This document shows, piece after piece, positions 41,797 through 51,108 of a stretch of DNA of 64,000 nt. The stretch is from Azospirillum baldaniorum (GTDB lineage Bacteria > Pseudomonadota > Alphaproteobacteria > Azospirillales > Azospirillaceae): assembly GCF_003119195.2 (NCBI RefSeq), contig NZ_CP022253.1, positions 2,179,001 through 2,243,000 of the forward strand, written 5' to 3'. The position numbers were made by a program, and so were the translations under genes. Numbering within the stretch: the first letter of the stretch is position 1; each line of letters begins with the position of its first letter. The notes below the pieces were generated by a model, which worked only from the letters and a program-made list of their open reading frames with translations, had not been told where the DNA came from and did no database searches.

Positions 41797-42174
41797 ATGC
41801 GGCCCACCCCGTCGCACAGCACCGTCACCCTCAACCCCTTCGCCACGGCGCAAGGCGGATGCGAGTTGCGCGCCGTCCTGTCAGGGCGGATCGACCACGC
41901 CGCCCTGCCCGGCCTGACGCCCCTGCTCCGCCGCGTCGCGGAGGCACGGGCGCTGACCCTGCGCGTCGATCTGGGACGGGTGGAGTTCCTCGATTCCTGC
42001 GGCATCGGCATTCTGCTGGCGCTGCGCAACGCGGTGCTCGACTGCGGCGGCGCTATCGCCTTCGAGAATCACCCGCCGCGGATCCGGCGCGTGCTGGAGC
42101 GCAGCCGGATCATCGCCCTGACGGCCTCCCCGCACGCCGTCGACGGCGGGTTGACGCTTCCCGCCGCCGCCTGA
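41797..42174 (+). CDS. STAS domain protein, anti-sigma factor antagonist type
   Basis: A 125-residue STAS domain. LSGRIDHAALPGLTPLLRRVAEARALTLRVDLGRVEFLDSCGIGILLAL (about 31-80) shows the SpoIIAA-like core with the phosphorylatable position in LDSCGIG. Such proteins bind anti-sigma or serine-kinase partners, but no partner gene is adjacent. ATG 41797 gives MRPTPSHST; the frame is open earlier but runs through the riboswitch region. It is divergent from the TPP-controlled operon and 4 bases from the convergent DMT exporter gene. Confidence 0.85.
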   Translation: MRPTPSHSTVTLNPFATAQGGCELRAVLSGRIDHAALPGLTPLLRRVAEARALTLRVDLGRVEFLDSCGIGILLALRNAVLDCGGAIAFENHPPRIRRVLERSRIIALTASPHAVDGGLTLPAAA

Positions 42175-42178
42175 CCCG

Positions 42179-43075
42179 TCAGTCGCCGCGGCGCAGCGTT
42201 TCCCGATAGAGGATGTAGAGCCCGCTGGCGATGATGATCCCGGCACCGGCCAGGACCGTGGGAGTCGGCACGTCGCCGAAGACCAGGAAGCCGAGCAAGG
42301 TCGCCCAGATCATCCCCGTGTATTCGAAGGGCGCCACCACCGCGGCACGGCCCAGGCGGAAGGCCTGGGTCATCAGCACCTGCGCCGCGCCGCCCAGCGT
42401 GCCGACCAGAAGCATCAGCCCGAGGTCGAACCCGCCCGGCTGCACCCAGTCGGGAATCGCCGCCACGCCACTCACCACCGTGGTGGTCAGCAGCAGATAA
42501 ACGACAATGGCGGTGTTGCTCTCCGTCCGCGACAGGCCACGCACCGCGATCATCGCCAGCGCATAGAAGAAGGCCGCAGCCACGCCGACGACAATCGGCA
42601 GGAGCGGTGCGTCGGCCTCCGGGCGGGCCATCACCACCACGCCGCCGAAGCCGACCAGCACCGCCGCCCAGCGCCGCCAGCCCACCGGCTCGCCGAGCAG
42701 CGGCATCGACAGCGCCGTGATGAACAGCGGCCCGGCGAAGCTCAGCACATAGACCTCGGCCAGCGGCAGATGCTTGAAGGCGTAGAAGAAGCAGCCCATC
42801 GACAGCAACCCGGCCAGCGAACGGAAGACGTGGGCGACCGGGCGCCGCGTGCGCATCCCACCCCAGCCGCCGCGCGCCACCGAAATGCCGCCGACCAGCA
42901 CCACCGCCACCAACGACCGCGCGAACATGAGCTGCGCCACCGGATAGCCGCTGCTCAAGTATTTGATGAGCGTGTCCATGCCCGCGAACAGGAAGATGGC
43001 CAGCACGAAGCAGCCGATGGCACGGCGGGTGTCGTCGCTGGCGGCAGCGGCGGGAAGAGCGGCGGCTTGGGTCAT
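42179..43075 (-). CDS. DMT superfamily (EamA) transporter
   Basis: A 298-residue membrane protein with ten helices in two EamA repeats: AIGCFVLAIFLFAGMDTLIKYL... (about 18-40) and VVGVAAAFFYALAMIAVRGLSRTES (about 156-180), with FVVFGDVPTPTVLAGAGIIIASGLYILYRE at the C-terminus. Probable drug/metabolite exporter; substrate unknown. ATG 43075 (MTQAAALPAAAA) lacks a strong Shine-Dalgarno. It is divergent from the CrtI-like gene. Confidence 0.9.
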   Translation of the reverse strand: MTQAAALPAAAASDDTRRAIGCFVLAIFLFAGMDTLIKYLSSGYPVAQLMFARSLVAVVLVGGISVARGGWGGMRTRRPVAHVFRSLAGLLSMGCFFYAFKHLPLAEVYVLSFAGPLFITALSMPLLGEPVGWRRWAAVLVGFGGVVVMARPEADAPLLPIVVGVAAAFFYALAMIAVRGLSRTESNTAIVVYLLLTTTVVSGVAAIPDWVQPGGFDLGLMLLVGTLGGAAQVLMTQAFRLGRAAVVAPFEYTGMIWATLLGFLVFGDVPTPTVLAGAGIIIASGLYILYRETLRRGD

Positions 43076-43289
43076 GATTGCACAGTATATGAGCAGCCCG
43101 GACGCTGCCCAATGCCGCAACCGCAGGTCTGGCCCGCGCCGCATCGCCTGGAGAGTGCGTCGGCGATTCACGCTTCGTGAATCGCCGGGCGGACGTTTGG
43201 CGAAGCGACCCCGGCCTTTCGCGGATCGGCGCTGGCCCCGGCCGATGCGGTGGACAGTCTGGCGGGCGTCACCACCGCAAGGGTCCACC

Positions 43290-45344
43290 ATGCTCCTGTC
43301 AAAGCCGATACCCCAATCGATCCGCATCCTCGTCGGCTTCTCGCCCTGGATCGCTTTCGGCGCTCTGCAACCGGCGGGCCATGCGGCGGCCGTGCTGGCG
43401 GCGCTGCTGCTCAGCCTGACGCTCTGCGCCCATGATTGGCGTGCCCGATCGCCGAAGGCGCCGGAACTGGTCGCCGCCGTCTTCTTCGCCCTGTTGCTCC
43501 TCATCGGACCGCTGGAGCGTATGGGGATGACCGTTCATCTCGCCCTGGCCGGCATGGCCTTCGCCTCGCTCGCGCTCGGCCGTCCCTTCACCCTGCCCTA
43601 CGCCCGTGAGACGACACCGCCCGGCCTGTGGCACTTGCCGCAGTTCGTCGCCGTCAACAAGGCGGTCACCGCGCTGTGGGGCGTGGTCTTCCTGGCCGGC
43701 GCTGCCGGCTTCGCCGTCACGACGGAGGTCGGCGTCGTCACCTCCGCCCTCGCCACGCTGGCCGGCATTCTGGGGAATCGCCACTTGCCGGACTGGCTGG
43801 TCAACCGGGCCGTCGCCCGCCGTCTGGCCGAACGGGAGCCTTACCCCTGGCCCGCGCCCGCCGTCCTCGGACAAAAGGACGGTGTCGTCGTTGTCGGCGC
43901 CGGCATCGGCGGGCTGACCGCGGCGGCCCTTCTGGCGGAGGCCGGGGTCCGCGTCTCCGTCCTGGAGGCGCACGACCGCCCAGGTGGCTATTGCTCCTCC
44001 TGGGACCGCAAAGTGCGGCTGCGCGACGGGACGGTGGGGCGTTTCACCTTCGACGCCGGGGTGCACGACGTCAGCGGCACCCATCCGGATGGCCCGGTCG
44101 GGCATTTGCTGCGCACGGTCGGCGTGGCGGACCGCGTGTGCTGGCAGCCGGTGCACCGCGCCATCGTCCGAAACGGCGTCCCTCAGCCGTTGCCCGGCGA
44201 CGCCGCGGGTCTGGCCGCCCTGATCGCGCGGGAGCATCCCGGCAGCGCCGCCGGGGCCGCCGCCTTTGTGGAGGAGATGCGCGGCGTCTACCGCGACCTC
44301 TACCGCGGCTGCGCCGAGACCGGCCTTCCCCACATCCCGCGCGACGTCGCGGCGATGCGCGCCTACCCGCTGGAGTGCCCGCAGGCCTTCCGCTGGCAGG
44401 ACCGCGGCTTTCTGGAGATGCTGGAGCATTACGTGCCCGACGCCGGGGCCCGCGCCCTGCTGTCCAGCCTGACCGGCTACCTGTCGGACCGCCCGGAGCG
44501 GCTGGGTGCCACCCGGATGGCGCCGATCTTCGGCTACTTCTTCGACGGCGGCGCCTATCCGGAGGGCGGATCGCAGCGGCTCGCCGACGCTCTGGTCGAG
44601 GCGATCCGCGCCAAGGGCGGCGAGGTCCGGCTGCGCACCCCCGTCCGCCGCATCCTGGTCGAGGACGGCCGGGCCGCCGGGGTCGAGACCCTGGACGGCA
44701 AGCGCATCGCCGCCGCCGCGGTGATTTCCAACGCCGACACCCGGCGGACCCTGCTGGAGCTGGTGGGGGAGGAGCATCTGCCCGCCGGCTGCGCGGAGCA
44801 TTATCGCGCACTGCGCCCCTCGACCTCCGCCTTCCTGGTCACACTGGCGCTGGACATCCGCCCCGACCTGCCGGCCATGACCTTCCTGAGAGATGACGGG
44901 ATCGCGCTGGCCCTGCCTTCGGCCCATGACGCCAGTCTGGCGCCGCCGGGCTGCGCCTCGCTGACGCTGATGCGGCTGGAGCCCGCGGGCGGCACCTGGG
45001 ACCGCTCCGCCCCCGACTATCGCGAACAGAAGACGCGGGAGGGCGAAGCCATGATCGCCACCGCCGCGACCGTGATCCCGGATCTTGAGCGCCACATCCT
45101 GCACCGGCAGGAGGCCAGCGCCGCCACCTTCGCCCGCTACACGCTCACGACGGACGGGGCGATCTACGGCACCGACCCCGCGCTCCCCGCCAAGTCGCCG
45201 GTGCCCGGCCTGCTGTTGGCCGGCGGCGGGGTCTTCCCCGGTCCGGGGGTGGAGGCTTGCGTCATCTCGGGCCGCCTTGCCGCGGAGGCTCTGGTCGGGC
45301 CGGTGCGGGCGCGGCAGGCCGAGGACGGACGCCGCGCCGCGTGA
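43290..45344 (+). CDS. Membrane-domain-fused CrtI/CrtISO/retinol-saturase-like flavoprotein
   Basis: A 684-residue fusion. Residues 1-190 are hydrophobic with five or six membrane segments (GFSPWIAFGALQPAGHAAAVLAALLLSLTLCAHDW, ELVAAVFFALLLLIGPLERMGM, KAVTALWGVVFLAGAAGF). From about 195, VVVVGAGIGGLTAAALLAEAGVRVSVLEAHDRPGGYCSSW opens an FAD-binding phytoene-desaturase-superfamily domain that runs to GLLLAGGGVFPGPGVEACVISGRLAAEAL. The substrate is unknown; polyprenoid or lipid redox chemistry is the family's range. ATG 43290 is used. No crtB/crtE genes are nearby. It is convergent with deoA. Confidence 0.85.
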   Translation: MLLSKPIPQSIRILVGFSPWIAFGALQPAGHAAAVLAALLLSLTLCAHDWRARSPKAPELVAAVFFALLLLIGPLERMGMTVHLALAGMAFASLALGRPFTLPYARETTPPGLWHLPQFVAVNKAVTALWGVVFLAGAAGFAVTTEVGVVTSALATLAGILGNRHLPDWLVNRAVARRLAEREPYPWPAPAVLGQKDGVVVVGAGIGGLTAAALLAEAGVRVSVLEAHDRPGGYCSSWDRKVRLRDGTVGRFTFDAGVHDVSGTHPDGPVGHLLRTVGVADRVCWQPVHRAIVRNGVPQPLPGDAAGLAALIAREHPGSAAGAAAFVEEMRGVYRDLYRGCAETGLPHIPRDVAAMRAYPLECPQAFRWQDRGFLEMLEHYVPDAGARALLSSLTGYLSDRPERLGATRMAPIFGYFFDGGAYPEGGSQRLADALVEAIRAKGGEVRLRTPVRRILVEDGRAAGVETLDGKRIAAAAVISNADTRRTLLELVGEEHLPAGCAEHYRALRPSTSAFLVTLALDIRPDLPAMTFLRDDGIALALPSAHDASLAPPGCASLTLMRLEPAGGTWDRSAPDYREQKTREGEAMIATAATVIPDLERHILHRQEASAATFARYTLTTDGAIYGTDPALPAKSPVPGLLLAGGGVFPGPGVEACVISGRLAAEALVGPVRARQAEDGRRAA

Positions 45345-45353
45345 AGCCGCCTC

Positions 45354-46676
45354 CTACAGCCGGATGCGGTCGGCGATCAGCGGCCCGGCCGGCGGAGCGC
45401 TGTCGGCCACGGTGAAGGCGCGGCGGAGCAACGCCGCCGCGTCCTCCGCCTGCGCCGCGCTGCGGGCGTGGACGACGGCGAGCGGGCGCTCCGCCGGCCC
45501 CACCGAAGCGCCCAGCCCGGCGACGTCGGCCAGCCCGACCGCGAAGTCGATGGGATCGGTCGTCTTGGTCCGCCCGCCGCCCAGGGCCACCACGGCGATG
45601 CCGACCGCCCGCACGTCGATGGCTGCCACCACGCCCGCCCGCTCGGCGAAGACCGGCTGGACGACGGGGGCGGCGTCCAGATAGCGGTCCGGCGCGTCCA
45701 GCAGGTCCGCCGGGCCGCCCAGCGCGTGGACCATGCGGGCGAAGCGCTCGGCGGCCTGCCCGCTCGCCATCGCCTGGTCGAAGCGGGCGCGGCCGGCGTC
45801 GGCGTCGGGGACCAGCCCGGCCAGCACCAGCAGCTCGGCGGCCTGGGCCGCGGTGACCTCGTAAAGCCGGGAGTCGGGCTTGCCGCCGCGCAGGATGTCG
45901 ATGCACTCCCGCATCTCCAACGCGTTGCCGGCGGTCAGGCCCAGCACCTCGTTCATGTCGGTCAGCAGCGCGACGGTGGGCAGCCCGGCGCCCTCGGCCA
46001 CGGTGACGAGGCTGTCAGCCAGTTCCCGCGCCTTGGCGATGTCGGGCAGGAAGGCGCCGGAGCCGAACTTCACGTCCATCACCAGCGCGTCCAGCCCCGC
46101 CGCCAGCTTCTTCGACAGGATCGAGGAGGTCAGCAGGTCGATGGTCTCCACCGTCGCCGTCACGTCACGGATGGCGTAGAGCCGGCGGTCGGCGGGGGCG
46201 ATGTCGTCGGTGGCTCCGATCACCGCGCAGCCGACCTCCTTCACCACCCGCTCCAGCGTCGCCCGGTCGGGCTTGGCGCGGTAGCCGGGGATGCTCTCGA
46301 ACTTGTCGAGCGTGCCGCCGGTGTGGCCCAGCCCGCGCCCCGACACCATCGGCACGAAGCCGCCGCAGGCGGCCAACGCCGGGGCGAGGATCAGGCTAAC
46401 CTTGTCGCCGACGCCGCCGGTCGAATGCTTGTCGACCACCGGTCCCGGCAGGTCGAGATGGTCCCAGCGCATCACCGTCCCGGAATCCCGCATGGCCAGC
46501 GTCAGGGCCACCCGCTCCTCCAGCGTCATGCCGCGGAAGAAGACGGTCATGGCGAAGGCCGCTGCCTGCCCTTCGCTGACGGAGCCGTCGGTGATGCCGC
46601 GCACGAAGGCGCCGATCTCCGCCGCGTCCAGGCGTGCGCCGTCGCGCTTCTTGCGAATCAGTTCTTGGGGAAGCAT
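45354..46676 (-). CDS. deoA: Thymidine phosphorylase
   Basis: A 440-residue enzyme cleaving thymidine to thymine and deoxyribose 1-phosphate. Signatures: [26 protein letters not shown] (about 2-27), phosphate/substrate motif [19 protein letters not shown] (about 84-102), [20 protein letters not shown] (about 113-132) and [16 protein letters not shown] 46676 follows deoC by 37 bases. It is the last gene of the nucleoside uptake/salvage operon. Confidence 0.97.
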   Translation of the reverse strand: MLPQELIRKKRDGARLDAAEIGAFVRGITDGSVSEGQAAAFAMTVFFRGMTLEERVALTLAMRDSGTVMRWDHLDLPGPVVDKHSTGGVGDKVSLILAPALAACGGFVPMVSGRGLGHTGGTLDKFESIPGYRAKPDRATLERVVKEVGCAVIGATDDIAPADRRLYAIRDVTATVETIDLLTSSILSKKLAAGLDALVMDVKFGSGAFLPDIAKARELADSLVTVAEGAGLPTVALLTDMNEVLGLTAGNALEMRECIDILRGGKPDSRLYEVTAAQAAELLVLAGLVPDADAGRARFDQAMASGQAAERFARMVHALGGPADLLDAPDRYLDAAPVVQPVFAERAGVVAAIDVRAVGIAVVALGGGRTKTTDPIDFAVGLADVAGLGASVGPAERPLAVVHARSAAQAEDAAALLRRAFTVADSAPPAGPLIADRIRL

Positions 46677-46713
46677 CCGTGCGTCCGTTCCGTGGTCGAG
46701 TCTGTCGCGCGGA

Positions 46714-47604
46714 TCAATAGCCGGCGGTGGCCGGCTGGGCAACCGCTCCACCGCCCTTGCCGTCACCCTTGCCGTCTTTGGCGTCCTTGTCCTTGCCCTC
46801 GCCCTTTCCCTCACCCTTGCCGCCATGGCCGGCGGTGGCGAGCAGCGAGTCCAGCAGCGCCGACGCGCCGAAGCGGAAGGTGTCCGGCTTGGCCCAGCCC
46901 TTTCCCTGGATCGCGGTGGCGAGCGCGAGGAAGGCCGCCGCCCCATCGGCGTCGCGGATGCCGCCCGCCGCCTTGAAGCCCACCGGCTTGCCCGACTCGT
47001 GGATGACATGCAACAGCAGCGCCGCCGCCTCCAGCGTCGCGGCCGGCTGCACCTTGCCGGTGGAGGTCTTCAGGAAATCCGCCCCGGCGGCGATGGAGTC
47101 GCGGGCGGCCCAGGCCAGCAGCTCCGGGTCGGGGAAGCAGCCGGATTCCAGAATCACCTTCATCGTCACATCGGTCCCGCAGGCCTCGCGGCAGGCGCGG
47201 ATCACGTTCATCGGCTGGGTGCGGGCGCCGTCAATGAAGGCGCGGTAGGGAAGCACCACGTCGATCTCGTTCGCGCCGTCCTTGATGGCCGCCTTGGTTT
47301 CCGCCGCCACCGTCGCCGCGTCGGCCTCCCCTGAGGGGAAGTTGACGACGGTGGCGATCTTCACGCCGCTGCCCTTCAGCGCCTTGCGCGCGGTCTTGAC
47401 GAAGCGCGGCCAGACGCACACCGCGGCGACCTTTCCGGCGGGGGTGACGGCGCGCTTGCACAGCGCCTCCACCGTCTGGTCGGTGTCGTCGTCGTTCAGG
47501 CTGGTCAGGTCGAGCAGGCCGACGGCGCGGCCGGCCCCCTTGGCGTCGGCCTTGACGGCGGCCGCGGTGTCGAGCGCCCGTTGCAGATCGGCGGGAAGTT
47601 TCAT
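46714..47604 (-). CDS. deoC: Deoxyribose-phosphate aldolase with Lys/Gly-rich tail
   Basis: A 296-residue class I aldolase splitting deoxyribose 5-phosphate to glyceraldehyde 3-phosphate and acetaldehyde. The catalytic segments are present: [11 protein letters not shown], the Schiff-base lysine in FLKTSTGK (about 179-186) and [15 protein letters not shown] (second lysine, about 210). The fold ends at [17 protein letters not shown]; about 36 more residues form an unusual Gly/Lys/Asp repeat tail ([21 protein letters not shown]). The start ATG overlaps the stop of the phosphorylase gene (ATGA). The usual phosphopentomutase deoB is not in the operon. Confidence 0.95.
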   Translation of the reverse strand: MKLPADLQRALDTAAAVKADAKGAGRAVGLLDLTSLNDDDTDQTVEALCKRAVTPAGKVAAVCVWPRFVKTARKALKGSGVKIATVVNFPSGEADAATVAAETKAAIKDGANEIDVVLPYRAFIDGARTQPMNVIRACREACGTDVTMKVILESGCFPDPELLAWAARDSIAAGADFLKTSTGKVQPAATLEAAALLLHVIHESGKPVGFKAAGGIRDADGAAAFLALATAIQGKGWAKPDTFRFGASALLDSLLATAGHGGKGEGKGEGKDKDAKDGKGDGKGGGAVAQPATAGY

Positions 47605-48434
47605 GACCGGCGTCCTTCGTCTATGTTCAGCCCGTCGAGAAAGCCGGTCAGCAGCCGCTCCAGGTCGGAGGCGGCGGCCGAGGCGGCGCGCAGGGTCTGG
47701 TCATGGTCCACCGGCCCGTCGCCGAGTCCCACCCCCAGGTTGGTGATGACCGCGCAGCCCACGACCCGCAGGCCGCAATGCCGCGCGACGATGCATTCGG
47801 GCACCGTGGACATGCCGACCGCGTCCGCCCCCAGGACCTTCAACATCCGGACCTCGGCCGGCGTCTCGAAGGAGGGGCCGGGATAGGCGGCGTACACGCC
47901 CTCGACCAGATCGATGTTCAGCTCCAGCGCCCGGCGCCGCATCAGCGCGCGCAAGGCGGGGTCCCAGGCGTCGGTCATGCTGGGGAAGCGCGGGCCGAAG
48001 CTGTCCTCGTTGGGGCCGGTCAGCGGGTTGGCGCCCAGCATGTTGATGTGGTCGGAAATCGCCATCAGCCGCCCCGGCCCGACCTCCACCCGCAGCGAGC
48101 CGGCGGCGCAGGTCAGCACCAGCGTGTCGCATCCGGCCAGCTTCAGCGCGCGGACCGCCGTCTTCAGCGCGTCGAAGCCGTTGCCCTCGTATGCGTGGAC
48201 GCGCCCCTGCATGCAGGCGACGGGCTGGCCGCCGAGATGGCCCAGCACCAGCCGGCCCATATGCCCCTCCACGCTGGGCAGCGGGAAGCCGGGCAGGTCG
48301 CCGTAGGGCATGACGGTCGCCCCCTCGATCCGGTCGGCGACCCCGCCCAGGCCGGAGCCGAGCACGATCCCCACCCGCGGGCGGAAGCCGGGGACCCGGT
48401 GCAGGATTTCCGCGGCGGCGCGTGCAGCGGTCAT
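47601..48434 (-). CDS. punA: Purine nucleoside phosphorylase
   Basis: A 277-residue PNP of the trimeric, mammalian-like class (PNP/MTAP family). Motifs: IVLGSGLGGVADRIEG (about 23-38), GRVHAYEGN (about 78-86), TCAAGSLRVEVGPGRLMAISDHINMLGANPL (about 109-139), YAAYPGPSFETPAEVRML and DAVGMSTVPE. It phosphorolyses inosine/guanosine and deoxy forms to base and (deoxy)ribose 1-phosphate. It overlaps deoC by four bases (ATGA). Gene naming (punA/pnp/deoD) is conventional; hexameric DeoD is a different family. Confidence 0.93.
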   Translation of the reverse strand: MTAARAAAEILHRVPGFRPRVGIVLGSGLGGVADRIEGATVMPYGDLPGFPLPSVEGHMGRLVLGHLGGQPVACMQGRVHAYEGNGFDALKTAVRALKLAGCDTLVLTCAAGSLRVEVGPGRLMAISDHINMLGANPLTGPNEDSFGPRFPSMTDAWDPALRALMRRRALELNIDLVEGVYAAYPGPSFETPAEVRMLKVLGADAVGMSTVPECIVARHCGLRVVGCAVITNLGVGLGDGPVDHDQTLRAASAAASDLERLLTGFLDGLNIDEGRRS

Positions 48435-48449
48435 GGCGGTCAGTTCCCC

Positions 48450-48878
48450 TCAGAAGTCGAGATTGTCGGGGCCGAAGGAATGCGGCAGCAACTCGTCCAA
48501 CCGAAACGTTTGCCGAAGCCCTTCCGGTCCACAGACATGAATCGGCGTGTCGGGTTTGGCGAACTCGCGCAATCGCTGGCGGCAGCCGCCGCAGGGCGTG
48601 CACAGCCGGCCGTCGCCGCTCTGGCCGCCCATCACCGCGATCGCCCGGATGCTACGGTCCCCGGCAAGGATCATCGCCCCGATGGCCGAGGCCTCGGCGC
48701 ATTGGCCCTGCGGATAGGCGGCGTTCTCCACATTCGCCCCGGCGTGGATGCGCCCGGATTCGCCCAAAATGGCCGCACCGACCGAAAAATGGGAATAGGG
48801 CGCGTAGGCCTGCGCCATCGCGTCGCGGGCAGCCGCGATCAGGGAATCGGCGATCAGGGAATCCTGCGGGTCGCTCAT
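48450..48878 (-). CDS. cdd: Cytidine deaminase
   Basis: A 142-residue homotetrameric-type zinc enzyme deaminating cytidine and deoxycytidine to uridines. Substrate motif YSHFSVGAAIL (about 28-38), zinc site NAAYPQGQCAEASAIGAM (the catalytic Cys-Ala-Glu) and the second zinc CxxC in CTPCGGCRQRLREF (about 94-107). The start overlaps the nupQ stop by one base (TGATG). It feeds the pyrimidine phosphorylase step in this operon. Confidence 0.96.
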   Translation of the reverse strand: MSDPQDSLIADSLIAAARDAMAQAYAPYSHFSVGAAILGESGRIHAGANVENAAYPQGQCAEASAIGAMILAGDRSIRAIAVMGGQSGDGRLCTPCGGCRQRLREFAKPDTPIHVCGPEGLRQTFRLDELLPHSFGPDNLDF

Positions 48879-49852
48879 CAGCGCTCCTTCACGTAGGGGA
48901 CGCCGCTGGCCTTGGGCGCCACCGCCCGGCCGACGAAGCCGGCGAGCAGAAGCACGGTCAGCACATAGGGCAGCATCTGGATGAACTGCACAGGGATCAC
49001 CCCCACCACCGGCAGCGGCACGCCCTGCAGGCGCACCTGCACCGCGTCGGTGAAGGCGAACAGCAGGCAGGCGAACAGCGTTGGCCAGGGCCGCCACTTT
49101 CCGAAGATCAGCGCGGCCAGCGCCAGATAGCCCTTGCCCGCCGTCATGTCGCGCACGAATCCGGCGCCGTGCGCGGTGGACAGGTAGGCGCCGGCAATGC
49201 CGGTTAGCACCCCGGTGATGATCACCGCCTGATAGCGCAGCCGCGTGACCGACAGGCCCGCCGTGTCCACCGCCGAGGGGTTCTCCCCCACCGCCCGCAG
49301 CCGCAGCCCGAAGCGCGAGCGGGTGAACACCCAATGGGTCGCCACCACCAGAAGAACGGTCAGCCAGATCAGCACGTTGGCGTCGTCGATCAGTTCCCGG
49401 TAGACGGGACCGAAGACCGGAATCCCGGACAGCGCCTCGACCCCCGGCAAATGGATCTGGGGCAGGCGCGCCTCTCCCGGCAGCAGCGGGGTCTGGCCAC
49501 CCTGGCGGAACCAGGCGTAGGCGAGGGTCGGCGCCAACCCGGCAACCAAAATGTTGATCGCCATGCCCGACACCACCTGGTTGCCCTTGTGGGTGATGCA
49601 GGCGAAGCCATGGACCAGCGCCAGCGCCACCGAGGCCGCAACGGCGGCGCCCAGGCCCAGCCAGGGGCTGCCGGTGTAGGAGGCGACGGCAGCGGCGAAG
49701 AAGGCTCCGGCCAGCATCTTGCCCTCCAGCCCGATGTCCACCACCCCCGCCCGCTCGCTGTAGAGCGCCGCGAAGGCGGCGAGCACCAGCGGGGTCGCCA
49801 CGCGGATGGTGGCGTCGGCCAGCAGCAGGACGACGAGCAGGGCGTCATCCAT
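48878..49852 (-). CDS. Nucleoside ABC transporter permease 2 (NupQ/YufQ-like)
   Basis: A 324-residue BmpA-type permease with about 8-10 helices; LFALERAGVVDIGLEG-like segment reads ALYSERAGVVDIGLEGKMLAGAFFAA (about 29-54), followed by ACITHKGNQVVSGMAINILVAG and GENPSAVDTAGLSVTRLRYQAVIITG. It overlaps the upstream permease gene by 8 bases and cdd by one. The operon context (bmp, nupO, nupP, nupQ plus four salvage enzymes) supports nucleoside import. Confidence 0.9.
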   Translation of the reverse strand: MDDALLVVLLLADATIRVATPLVLAAFAALYSERAGVVDIGLEGKMLAGAFFAAAVASYTGSPWLGLGAAVAASVALALVHGFACITHKGNQVVSGMAINILVAGLAPTLAYAWFRQGGQTPLLPGEARLPQIHLPGVEALSGIPVFGPVYRELIDDANVLIWLTVLLVVATHWVFTRSRFGLRLRAVGENPSAVDTAGLSVTRLRYQAVIITGVLTGIAGAYLSTAHGAGFVRDMTAGKGYLALAALIFGKWRPWPTLFACLLFAFTDAVQVRLQGVPLPVVGVIPVQFIQMLPYVLTVLLLAGFVGRAVAPKASGVPYVKER

Positions 49853-50993
49853 GCGCCGCCCCTCCCCTGCGGCGGCGGAACAGCGCCTCGACCCGCGGCT
49901 TGAACAGGTTCTCCAGCGCCCCGGCGAACAGGATGACGAGTCCCTGGATGACCATCACCAGCTCCCGGTTCACGGTGGGGTATTCGAAGGATACCTGCCC
50001 GCCCCCCTGCGCCAGCACGCCGAACAGCAGCGCCGCCAGGATGATCCCCACCGGATGGTTGCGCCCCATCAGCGCCACGGCGATGCCGACGAAGCCCACC
50101 CCGCCGGTGAAGTTCAGCAGAATGCGGTGCTGCACCCCCATGATCTCGTTCACGCCGACGAAGCCGGCAAGCGCCCCGGAGATCGCCATGGCGAGGATGA
50201 TGTTCCGCGCCGGGGAGATGCCGGCGTAGACCGCCGCCCGCTCGTTCCGCCCGACCGTGCGGATCTCGTAGCCCCAGCGGGTCCGCCACAGGAACAGGTA
50301 AAACAGCGCGCAGCAGGCCAGCGCCCACAGGAAGGACAGGTTCAGAGGCGAGACCGGGATGGCGACGCCGATCCAGCCGACCGCCCGGTCCATGGTCGGC
50401 AGCCAGACGCCGGGATCGAACTCCCGCGTTTCCGGCGACTGCGATCCGGGGCGGATCAGCACGTCGACCAGCAGGTAGGTCATGATCGCGGCGGCGATGA
50501 AGTTGAACATGATCGTCGTGATGACGATGTGGCTGCCGCGCTTGGCCTGGAGCCAGCCGGGGATTGCCGCCCACACCGCCCCGAACAGCGCCGACAGGGC
50601 CACCGCCCCCAGCGCCGCCACCGGCCAAGGCCAGCCGGTCAGCGCCAGCCCGACGAGCCCGGCCCCCAGCCCGCCGAGATAGGCCTGCCCCTCCCCACCG
50701 ATGTTGAACAGCCCGCAATGGAAGGCGATGGCGACCGCCAGCCCGGTGAAGATGTAGCTGGTCGTGTAGTAGAGGGTGTAGCCGATGGCCTCGGGATAGC
50801 CGACCGCCTCGGTCACCAGCAGCGCCAGCACGTCCAGCGGATTCTCGCCGATCACCAGGATGACCAGCCCGGACAGGACGAGGGCGGCCAGCAGGTTCAG
50901 CAGCGGCAGAAGAGCGTAGCCGACCCAGCCGGGCACCTCGCCCGGCCGGCCGAAGCCCCGGCCCGTCACCCCCTGCGCCGCGTCCTGCGCCAT
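49845..50993 (-). CDS. Nucleoside ABC transporter permease 1 (NupP/YufP-like)
   Basis: A 382-residue permease: LLALLVTEAVGYPEAIGYTLYYTTSYIFTGLAVAIAFHCGLFNIGGEGQAYLGGLGA is the family core and shows the conserved FNIGGEGQ. GRNERAAVYAGISPARNIILAMAISGALAG corresponds to the EAA-like coupling region. About 10 helices. ATG 50993 is preferred, with GGAG close upstream; a GTG at 51014 would add seven residues. About 115 bases separate it from the ATPase gene. Confidence 0.9.
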   Translation of the reverse strand: MAQDAAQGVTGRGFGRPGEVPGWVGYALLPLLNLLAALVLSGLVILVIGENPLDVLALLVTEAVGYPEAIGYTLYYTTSYIFTGLAVAIAFHCGLFNIGGEGQAYLGGLGAGLVGLALTGWPWPVAALGAVALSALFGAVWAAIPGWLQAKRGSHIVITTIMFNFIAAAIMTYLLVDVLIRPGSQSPETREFDPGVWLPTMDRAVGWIGVAIPVSPLNLSFLWALACCALFYLFLWRTRWGYEIRTVGRNERAAVYAGISPARNIILAMAISGALAGFVGVNEIMGVQHRILLNFTGGVGFVGIAVALMGRNHPVGIILAALLFGVLAQGGGQVSFEYPTVNRELVMVIQGLVILFAGALENLFKPRVEALFRRRRGGAAHG

Positions 50994-51108
50994 CCCGGCT
51001 CCATCCCTGGTCACGCCCGTTCACAAGCCGGACGGCTCGAACGTCCCTGCCCACTGGAAAGTGCCCCGCGCACGGGACCAGCGCAAGCGGGAGCGTTCGG
51101 GGTCAACC

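Noticed and set aside
43299..45104. 601-codon minus-strand frame opposite the CrtI-like gene
   Set aside because: Composition (Gly/Gln/Arg/Asp-rich) is typical of antisense translation; the plus strand has an intact FAD motif.
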